DNA from: Theobroma cacao
Taxonomy: Eukaryota > Streptophyta > Magnoliopsida > Malvales > Malvaceae
Direction of reading: 5' to 3'
Assembly (NCBI RefSeq): GCF_000208745.1
Contig: NC_030851.1
Location: 301,443 to 365,442, forward strand
DNA: 64,000 bases
In this document: positions 55,713 to 64,000 of the stretch, in pieces
How the letters are laid out: every line of letters begins with the position of its first letter
Numbering within the stretch: the stretch's first letter is position 1
Position numbers and translations under genes: made by a program
Notes under the pieces: model-generated
Told to the model about the DNA's origin: nothing
The model's database searches: none
Seen by the model: the letters and a program-made list of their open reading frames with translations, nothing else

Positions 55713-56146
55713 GATGAGAGAATTGGACGGGTGATTGTAGAAAGCCGGCATTCAATGACGTCAGCCGATGCTATCTACCTACAACCGACCATTCCCTAGA
55801 CCCCTGCTAAGGTTTTAGGCTAGGCCTGGGGGTGATGGATATCAAAATCAACCGGGCTTATAGTGTTGGGTTTTGTGGAAATTTGGTCTGCCCAATATAT
55901 GCATCTGCATAGCTTTCGGGCCAATTCGACAGTAGGCTCTAAGACCTTTGGGTTGTTCGAAGTTTAATGTCTAGCGTAAATGCTGCCGGCCCTCGACAAC
56001 CTTTTTCCTTGTTTTCATAATCGAACACTCACTGATACTTTTAATGTTTGAGTTTTGGAGTTTCTACTTTTAGAGCTGGGTCGCAACTCGGAAGTCAGGA
56101 TCAAAGAACCCAGAGAAAGAACAGAGAGAAAGTCAACGGAGTGTAA

Positions 56147-59100
56147 ATGGAGTCACCATTCAAGGCTGATATAGTAAAAGGCAAAGTAGCTTTGGTGACA
56201 GGAGGTGGCTCAGGAATTGGATACGAGATTTCATTGCAACTTGGGAAACATGGCGCCTCTATTGCGATCATGGGGCGACGCAAACATGTTATTGACTCTG
56301 CTGTTGCTGCTCTTCATTCCCAAGGCGTCCCTGTAATTTTCCTTTTACTTTTTCCCTCTCCCTTCTAATTTTTATCTATAGCTTCTCAGTGTGTCTTTGT
56401 TATTACTTGTTGTCCTGGATGTTTGCTGTTGGAAATGTGAACATCAACTTTTGCTGTGAAATGGGTTCCCCAAAATCTTTGGAACTGATCCCTGGAAAGT
56501 TTTGTGATAGATGGCAGTAAAGCAAAGTTCTGTACATAAGGATCATGTTCTAATTGACTTTTAAAAATGGCTCTTGGAGGCTTCTAGGCGTGATCCCTGT
56601 TTGCCTACCTTTGAAGACTCGCCGGGGTTTCGACTGGAATGATTCATTTGTTCGATAAGGGAGTCTGTCGGTCTAGGCCACATAGGCTACGTACCTTTTT
56701 TTATCACTCTGGTTGAGTTTCAGTAGTATTAGACTTTTGTTTAGGGGTTTTATTCAGAACTCTGCTTGTCTTTTGAGATTATCCGTATTGAGATGCTGCC
56801 AGGTGCTCCTTGAGCAGCTGCTCCTTTTGTAATTGTACAAAACAGGCTCTTCTCAAGATAGCTTCTATACTAACAGGAGTCTCCTTTAAGACTCCCCATG
56901 GCATTACAGCTTATCTTTAATAAAAACTCATCTCTCAAAAAAAAAAAAATTTTAAAAATGTTCTTTTTAAAATGTTCTTATTGCAGGCTATTGGGCTTGA
57001 GGGAGATGTTAGAAAAGACGATGATGCAGCTAGAGTTGTGGAATCAACTTTTAAGCATTTTGGCAGGCTTGACATCCTTGTGAATGCTGCAGCTGGAAAT
57101 TTCCTTGTGCCTGCCGAGTATTTATCTCCCAATGGCTTTCAAACAGGTTGTGCATAAATTTATAATCGCTGGAGGTTCTTTCCTTAAATTTTTTATTTGA
57201 TTCCTTCCAAACATTGAGATACTGTGTCCAGAGTCTGCATTTGGTAAAGATTTGATGTTCAACTCATAGACAATGGTGATGAACTGTGAAGACATATGCA
57301 ATTTTCTGAAAAAATAGGTCATACAGAATTGCTGTCTATTTGTAATTTAATGGCTACTCTTGCATTGGAGGTACTGCTGAGTTTCTCAAGTCATTCCTAG
57401 AATAAATAAAACTGAAGTGTACAACAGTGTTCAAATCACATAAAGTAAATATAACTTGTATTCAAATTGTATGTGTTTCTTGTCCAAAGAAAGCATTTTT
57501 TTTTGAAAGGCAAGAAGGCATTTAGATGTAAATTAATTTTTTAGTTCTTTTTATTGGCTTTTGCAGTAATTGATATAGATACCGTTGGCACTTTTAGAAT
57601 GTGCCATAAGGCACTGAAGTATCTTAAGAAAGGGGGACCCGGGAAGGACCCATCCACTGGTGGAGCAATAATAAACATAAGTGCAATTTTGCATTATGGA
57701 GCAACATGGTACCAAATTCATGCGTCTGCTGCCAAGGTTAGTAAATTTGCTGTCAAGTTTGTTCAATCTTTACTTTTAATTCTTTTGAATGGGATTCAGC
57801 TTCCATATGCTCTGTTTCGACCAGGCAGCTATTGATAGCGTTACCAGAAGCTTGGCGTTGGAGTGGGGGACAGATCATGACATTCGAGTCAATGGGATTG
57901 CACCAGGGGCTGTCGATGACACTGCTGGTGTCACTAAACTTGCACCTGAGGAGATGCTGAGCAAGATTAAAGAGAAACCGTTGTACAAATTTGGGGAGAA
58001 ATGGGATATTGCTATGGCTGCTCTCTATCTTGCATCTGATGCAGGTTTGTAGTTTTGTCTGGTTATTTAGTTATATGACCATCATTCAACTACACCAGGT
58101 TAGCATTCCTGTTTACTTGAACTTTTTTTCTATGCAATCTTAGGAGACCTTAAAATACTTTAGTCTCTTCCTGTCTAAACTCTTTTAGACCTATGAGCTT
58201 AATAGAAGCAGCATTTGGCTAGCAATGGATTTTTATATGGAAAAGCAATGGATTTTTATAGGGAAAAGCAGGTTTTCATTGTATGCTGGAAGTCGGTTTT
58301 TGAATATCGCCAATATGTATATTATTTGCTAATACTGTATTGGTGGCACTGATGAGATAAACCTAATTTTGGAGCTTCTGGGATCTGAATTCCAATGTCA
58401 TTTGCAGTGATACTCGATGCCTTAGGAAGACCTGGCTCAAGATCTTGTATCCGGTCATTGGATGATCTGGATTTCTTGATAGATAGTTTATGAAGTCTGA
58501 CTCTATGGGGAACATTCTGATCTCTGAGTTAATTGCCATCCATCCTGGTGGTACTCTACCATTTCCTCCATTCCCTTAATTTGTGGTTTAAGCTTAAATT
58601 ACACGGGAAACCTCATCCTGAAATAACCTCACATATGATGGTAGCCTAGTTGCTTAACTAATTATTGGTATGCACATTGCTTGTGAGTGGATTTGGTAGC
58701 AGATGCTAAGCGGGAAAAACTAGTGGAGGAAGAATGTTATTCTATGCTTGGTCTCTCTTGCTACTAATAATATCATAATCACTGGATAATGTTGATGTTA
58801 ATAAGTGCACCATGCTAACTTGACGAATATTTTGTGAAAGTCAGGTAGGCTAGTTAAGAAAATTCTGACCACCTTCTGCCTTATGTTACTGTTTTGGTTT
58901 GAATTTTTTGGCCAAATATGTTGTGCAAAACGGTAAACTTCTCTGGTGATTTATTTTCCGGTCCTTGTGCAATAAACTGTCAACCTTTACCATGTGAAGA
59001 CAATTCATAACCTTTGAAATATTAACGAGCTCTTCATTTTCTGCATCAACATTCTGCACTTTTTACTTTTATCTGGTTGTCTCAGTTTGTCTTGGTTTCC

Positions 59101-59304
59101 TTCCAGTTGTTTACTTACACAAAACACTGCATCTTTGTAATGCTTGAAGGAAAATTCGTCAATGGAACGGTTTTGGTGGTTGATGGAGGACAATGGCTGA
59201 GCACGCCCCGTTTGCTGTCCAAAGATGCTGTGAAACAACTGTCTAGAAGAGAGGAGATAAGGTCAAGGGCTGTGCCAACTGGTTTACCAAAGAGCAAGTT
59301 GTGA
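56147..59304 (+). CDS. DECR: Peroxisomal 2,4-dienoyl-CoA reductase (short-chain dehydrogenase/reductase)
   Basis: NADPH-dependent reductase acting in peroxisomal beta-oxidation of unsaturated fatty acids. Five exons join in frame to 296 aa: 56147..56332, 56987..57146, 57567..57736, 57825..58044, 59150..59304. The Rossmann cofactor motif TGGGSGIG is at 18-25 and NAAAG at 95-99. The region SAILHYGATWYQIHASAAK carries the family's Lys but not the usual SDR YxxxK spacing, as in other dienoyl-CoA reductases. DIRVNGIAPG and VVDGGQWL follow. The C-terminal SKL is a type 1 peroxisomal targeting signal. Length is within two residues of the Arabidopsis protein (At3g12800, SDRB) from memory. Intron 1 contains a retroposon and intron 2 a short poly-T insertion, both outside coding sequence. 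Confidence 0.95.
56559..56960 (+). mobile_element. Poly(A)-tailed retroposon (truncated LINE or SINE) in DECR intron 1
   Basis: An insert of about 380 bp (56,570-56,949) ends in 13 A residues and is flanked by perfect 11-bp direct repeats, ttttaaaaatg, at 56,559-56,569 and 56,950-56,960. An AATAAA signal sits at 56,919-56,924, 12 bases before the A tail. This arrangement is the hallmark of target-primed reverse transcription. No coding frame is present, so a 5'-truncated LINE or a SINE is possible. It lies in the same orientation as the host gene. Confidence 0.8.
57489..57523 (-). mobile_element. Possible retroposon-tail remnant in DECR intron 2
   Basis: A 9-T run followed by gaaaggcaag is flanked by near-identical 9-bp repeats (aaagcattt and aaggcattt). 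The poly-T + GAAAGG core recurs at 63,748. It may be a minimal insertion of an element end; it is very short. Confidence 0.35.
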
Positions 59305-61018
59305 TAAATCTATGTGATGTTTTGGTGGCCGAAGCCATAGATTCTATTCTGGTTGGCTAGCTTAAAGTCACTATGAACATTTGTTGAAACTTTAGTAAGC
59401 ATCTACTTTAAGAATCTGCTTTTATCCCCATCACGATAAACATCTCTATATTTTTTCATATTCTTTTGCTTTCGATGAACCAAATGCTTCGACGATGGCT
59501 TGTGCCCCCATCTAGGAATCTAAACGTTATTGACCGGATAATTTTTCGAGTCTAAATTGCATAATTTAAGATTAATTAATTTTAAATTATTATATATATT
59601 TTAACAATCATGTTCACATTTAACGTAAAATAAAATATTAAATTTAATGTAAAATAAAATTTATTCCCTTCGAAATGGATACTCATATGTTTTCATGTAA
59701 TTGCTTAGCACTTTCAAGAATCAACAAGCTTCTGAACATCTTGACAATTTCAATCGTGCATAACAAGGTAAGTTGATGATAATTTCAATCTTGCATTGCA
59801 CAACAAGCTAGAATATAAAATTGCTTTTGTTATAGAATTTAAGAAATAAAATTTTCAATAATTTTTTTTTCAAACCAAATTCATTGTATTAATTAAACAG
59901 TTCAAAGAATTACCATAGTTCAAGTAATTGAACTAATAAAAAAAAAAATTCACTTGAAAGTATCTAATGACGAGCCATTCAGTGAACATTTACATTAAAA
60001 ATTATTAAAAATATTTATAGATAGAATCAAATTTAAACTTTTAAAATTTAGAACGATTTGGATCTATTTAATTTTTAAATATATTATAAAATTAAAATCA
60101 AGTAAATTTAATTATTTAATGTATCACAAACCAATCAAAAACATATATTCAAATCGTGAACAAATCGAACCTAGACTTGATTATTTTGGTATATTTCTTT
60201 GCTAGAATGATAATAATGTCTAAAGTTATGCTACGCCTTTTGGAGGTCCATTGCAAGTGAACTAATAATGCAGCCATGGACGGTGCTGGTTACACCTTGC
60301 AAAGGACGCTGACCCATCCCTGATCCGACCCAACACTTTGTCACTGAGCATGCAAAGACATTATGATCTCGATCATAAAGAGCTCTTGCGTTTCAATTTT
60401 CAATTACTGTATATAGTAATTGATATTGATTTCTCAACAATTAAATAAATAAGCTCAACTTTGATTTTTGTAATCTTCTTACTTTTTTAAATATATAAAT
60501 ATATTTTCTGGTTTTAAACATAAACTTTATCTTTTTTTTCCTCATTTTAATTGTTTTTATTAGTTAAATTAATTTAATTTTAAAATTTTAAAAAATGTTA
60601 TATAAAATTAAAATGCTAAATATTTTATAATTTTCGTAAAATTTATTAAAGTTAAGTTTGTCTGAAAAAAAAATTAATAAAAAACGAATATAACAAAACA
60701 TTGAGAATATAAAAAAATAAAAATAAATACGTTTTAAGTATTTATTTAAAAAATAAAAAATAAATTAATAGTTGAGACTTCAGAGTATCGCACGGTGTTC
60801 TTCCAAATCGTGCGATTGTGAAAGCCTTTTTTGAAAGGTTCTGTGCGATTTTTATTTAATGACTTGAAGATGTAAGTAAAGTCATTATGACTTGTATTTA
60901 TGAATGCTTTTATTGAGGCTATAAAAATAGGTTAAAACTTGTACAAGATATATATTTAGAGCAACTTCCATGGTTGTTCTTTAACAATCATCTTATATAG
61001 ATCGGGGCAGAAAGCGTT
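59305..61018. other. Intergenic region
   Basis: The DECR 3' UTR, then very AT-rich spacer (59,550-60,780) with no coding signal. Possible TATA elements for the next gene lie at ~60,948 and 60,993. Confidence 0.5.
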
Positions 61019-62405
61019 ATGGAGATGGCTCCTTTCTCCATGCGAGGTCGTCTTCACAAGAATCACAAGATGCCAATCACCAAGAAACGCTTGAAATTGC
61101 AACCAAAAAGGGTAATAGATATGATCTTCCATCTTCTTGCAATCTTTTTCTGTCCTTGTAAAGAAAATTTGTGCTTGATCGAATCCTCTCTAATTCCCAT
61201 CGATAGTTCTGATGCAATCGACATGCACCATTAATGACACTTGTCCATCATTTCAGAGTATTTGTTAGTAAAGTGTTGCTCATATTGGTTTACTTGAACA
61301 TTAATTAATTAATTTTTGATTGGATTTGGACAGAGAAAGAATGGGATGAAGGGCATGCAGGAAAGGTTTGAGAGGTTGAAAATAGAGATGGAGGAGATCA
61401 GCGAGGAACAGAGGGGTATTCGAGAAGGGCAGAGACAAGTTCGTGAAAAATTTGAAGCAATTGAATCTGAGTGCGAGCAGTTGAAGAAAGAAACTAAATT
61501 CATAATCCAACAAAGTGCTAGAACTCAGATCAAAGTAGTTCTCATGTTCAAAATATTGAAGGCAAGGGACGAGAGTGACTTTTCCACCGCTGCTAACCTT
61601 ACTCAGTTGCTTGGGTACCTTTCTTTTTTCTTCCCTTTGCATGAGCAAGCCTCTACAAGAATTCCCTCCCAATTTGAATGGCAAAGATAAAAAGGAGGAA
61701 AAAATGATTAATTCAGGAAAAAAATAAAAAAAAAGGACAATCACAAAAGGAAGAAAGGATAACTAATGGAGTGATGGAGGAAACAAGGTATCATGTGATA
61801 TGTTTTATGTTTGTTGGAAAAAAGTAATAAAGCTGATAAATAGTTAGTCCTTGAATCAAAGAATCTTATATATATATTTGGTATGCATTGCTATAGTTTT
61901 ATGTTAATGATCAAATGTTTTCTGCCATTAACGCTCCTTTAGTAAATTATTTATTCAAATATATGTTTAGTATATATTGCTTTCGATGTACCTAAAAGAA
62001 AAAGAAAAGAGGAAGAAATTTTTCTTATGCCAATCAATTGAAGTTACTCAATTCTAGTTGTTGTCCAATGATCATCCTTGAATTTCAATTTTCATGTTGT
62101 GATTGTCATACTTTGCTTAGCGTAAAGGTTCAAATTTAACTAAAGTAAGATGTGCATAAAGAAAAGAGAAAAGCCTGTTTCAGATGTGATTCCAACTTTA
62201 TATATTTGCTTTCATATTAAGCAAACAATTAAGATATTGTTTACGTGAAGCTTTTGATCCTTTCAAAGAAGTTTTCTGAACATTATTGAATAAATTATGC
62301 TATCCTATTAATTTCCTCACTTGACAAGGTTATTTTCTTTTCTCATTTTACAGTCAAATTGTTGCTAGGGAGAAGGAAGAAAGGCAAGCACTGAGTGATG
62401 CATGA
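61019..62405 (+). CDS. Small coiled-coil protein, function unknown
   Basis: Three exons join in frame to 141 aa: 61019..61111, 61334..61614, 62354..62405. All four junctions obey GT-AG and the phases fit, which supports a real gene although the protein is unfamiliar. Residues 1-31 are basic (KKRLKLQPKR). Residues ~38-90 are strongly charged with heptad-like spacing (RFERLKIEMEEISEEQ; VREKFEAIESECEQLKKE), predicting a coiled coil. A conserved-looking segment SARTQIKVVLMFKILKARDE follows, and the end is VAREKEERQALSDA. No signal peptide or membrane helix is seen. The start could be Met1, Met3 or Met8, because a TATA box lies only 26 bp upstream of the first. Function cannot be assigned. Confidence 0.75.
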
Positions 62406-64000
62406 ACAAAAGTTATAAACTTCCTCATGATCTGTTGGTGGAGTTTTTAATTAATGTCGTTTCTCCTGTCTTCTACTGTTGTACGTTGTTTGTTAATTAC
62501 TATACCACCTCCTCCTTGCTTTCTCTATAATCTCTACTCATGGCTTTTAACTGTTCTGCTATTATATGGTTTAAAGTAGTTATTTAAGAGAAATTAAAAC
62601 CCACAAATTCAGTATTTGCTTTGTTGCTAAGTAATATGTACTTAGAGTATTAATAGTTTGTACTGATTGATGGATGTGTAAAAAACGATTGTTTGGAGCA
62701 ACATTTTCCACCTTTCTATTTGAGGTCTTAGTTCATATATATGACTCTTGATGTGTTAGTATATATATCCACGTGGTTCATTTAACTCATAAGACATAGA
62801 CATGTAGTTTTGCTCTCTATTTGGAACAAAACAAAGGCAATTTCACCATTAAACATCTCATTTTTTAATTATATTTGGTGCCTCTGTCAGTGTATAGTTT
62901 ATATACTATCAATGAACAAAATATATTGTTATCTCATTCATAAATAAATTTAAAAATTAAGAACTCTAAAAAATAGATACTTTATTTTGAAGAATTTTCA
63001 CATGTTTGTAAAGTACTGTTCTTTTGACACTGTATAAATTGAAAACATGTCGAGTTATTAATGAAAAACTTAATGATGGTTTAGATTTTAGATTAATTCA
63101 CATTCTCAGCACTCAACAAGGATTTATTTGAACTAAGTACGTAGTGGGAAGGCATGCAAAGATTGATTTTTAAGTCCACAGGCTTTAACTTGGAAGTCGA
63201 AATGCTTTCTTGTTGGAAGTAGTTAACATGCGTGTAATTAGTACTGGATGAAGCTTGTTAACAGTTTTGCAAGAGTAAAGGAGAGTAAAATGAGAAATAG
63301 TTATATAAATTGTCAGAAAAGTAACAAGCTAGGAATATAAAGTGATAGCAGACAAGAAACTAATCAATTAAAATTGAGAAAAATGATAGAAACAGTGGTT
63401 GCAGCGACAAAATAACGTGAGTAGATAGGGTGGTGATGGCATGACAGGCTTGCAGCGAAAAAAAAACCAACGAAATAATTGTGTGGGCTGTTGTTGCTTC
63501 CCTAGTGTACAATGCATTAGCATTATGAATTGTGACTTTAAAGTCAAGACCTACATTGAGGACGAAGAACACTTATATTTTTTATCTGAGTTCGTTGAAC
63601 ATTAAATCAGACAAATAAGGTGATGAATTTGTTATTCGTCTAACTTGTTATCCGTTCAAGATCAAATTTGCTGAACTTATGAAAATCAAGAATGCATTAC
63701 AAATGTTTGCATTTTCTTGGAGAGTGGTCATCGAGTCAGATTCAAGTCTTTTTTTTTTTTTTTTGAAAGGCGAGTCAGATTCAAGTTGCTATCTCATGAG
63801 TGAAAAACGCTTCGATCAGACTATGAATTCATTGGAGTATCTTCAACGATATTGACAATCTTTGGAGATTTTTTGGGAGGTAGAACTCTATCAGACTATG
63901 AATGCACTCGTGGTGTGAATTGTGAGGCAATGTTTTGTACTTGGCGGTTGTAAGAGAAGATACAGTCGGTTGTTCTACTTCATTTTGTGGTGTCAAGCTT
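62406..64000. other. Terminal spacer
   Basis: The 3' UTR of the coiled-coil gene and AT-rich spacer to the window end. No gene is supported. Confidence 0.5.
63732..63786 (-). mobile_element. Poly-T insertion flanked by perfect 16-bp direct repeats
   Basis: The sequence cgagtcagattcaagt occurs at 63,732-63,747 and again at 63,771-63,786. The 23 bp between are c, 16 T residues and gaaagg. A poly-T insert between target-site-like repeats fits an extremely truncated retroposon in minus orientation (tail only). Confidence 0.6.

Larger units (their letters stand above)
48241..56146. other. AT-rich intergenic region, about 7.9 kb
   Basis: The longest gene-free stretch. All frames are short and none resembles a known family or shows splice partners. 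It has AT-rich runs, poly-T tracts (near 52,845 and 52,965) and small tandem repeats. I saw no transposon protein, no long terminal repeats and no RNA gene. The last part holds the reductase promoter. Confidence 0.5.

Noticed and set aside
63995..64000. Terminal AAGCTT as evidence of a HindIII clone end
   Set aside because: A six-base site at a fixed-length window edge may be coincidence and no vector sequence is present.

Overview
This is nuclear DNA of a eudicot plant, most likely a rosid. It is AT-rich. Genes carry many short GT-AG introns, coding exons are islands in AT-rich flanks, and every recognisable protein is a plant family member. The species cannot be fixed from sequence alone. 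All splice junctions given here were placed by hand from GT/AG sites, reading-frame continuity and remembered family sequences; no alignment was run.

Layout. 0.75-5.0 kb (minus): chloroplast-targeted bifunctional purine-synthesis enzyme PURH (11 exons, 615 aa). 5.8-9.8 kb (minus): a FAR1-RELATED SEQUENCE 2-type gene, a transposase-derived transcription factor whose C-terminus is built from tandem 69-bp exons. 14.15-14.6 kb (plus): a small intronless unknown protein. 16.2-30.1 kb (minus): CHR4/PICKLE-RELATED 1, a CHD-type chromatin remodeller of about 2,342 aa in 10 coding exons. 32.6-39.7 kb (plus): a PB1-domain Raf-like MAPKKK (RAF24 type). 40.3-41.35 kb (minus): a decayed partial copy of a KUP potassium transporter. 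42.2-48.2 kb (minus): the intact KUP11-type transporter. 48.2-56.1 kb: an AT-rich stretch with no supported gene. 56.1-59.3 kb (plus): peroxisomal 2,4-dienoyl-CoA reductase ending in SKL, with a retroposon in intron 1. 61.0-62.4 kb (plus): a three-exon gene for a 141-aa coiled-coil protein of unknown function.

The genes do not form one pathway. The order PURH, RAF24, KUP11 matches what I remember of Arabidopsis At2g35040, At2g35050 and At2g35060, so this looks like an ancestral block with FRS2, the small gene and CHR4 lying between PURH and RAF24. Several genes have leader features that could affect expression: probable 5'-UTR introns (FRS2, CHR4, RAF24, KUP11), upstream ORFs (RAF24, CHR4), GA/CT tracts (CHR4, KUP11) and paired G-boxes (RAF24).

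The least expected structures are a perfect 38-bp-arm hairpin in a KUP11 intron, the exon-by-exon KUP pseudogene beside its parent, the retroposon with 11-bp target-site duplication in the reductase intron, the repeated C-terminal exons of FRS2, and a foldback MITE-like element near 11.4 kb. I found no rRNA, tRNA or CRISPR array and no convincing novel multi-gene system.
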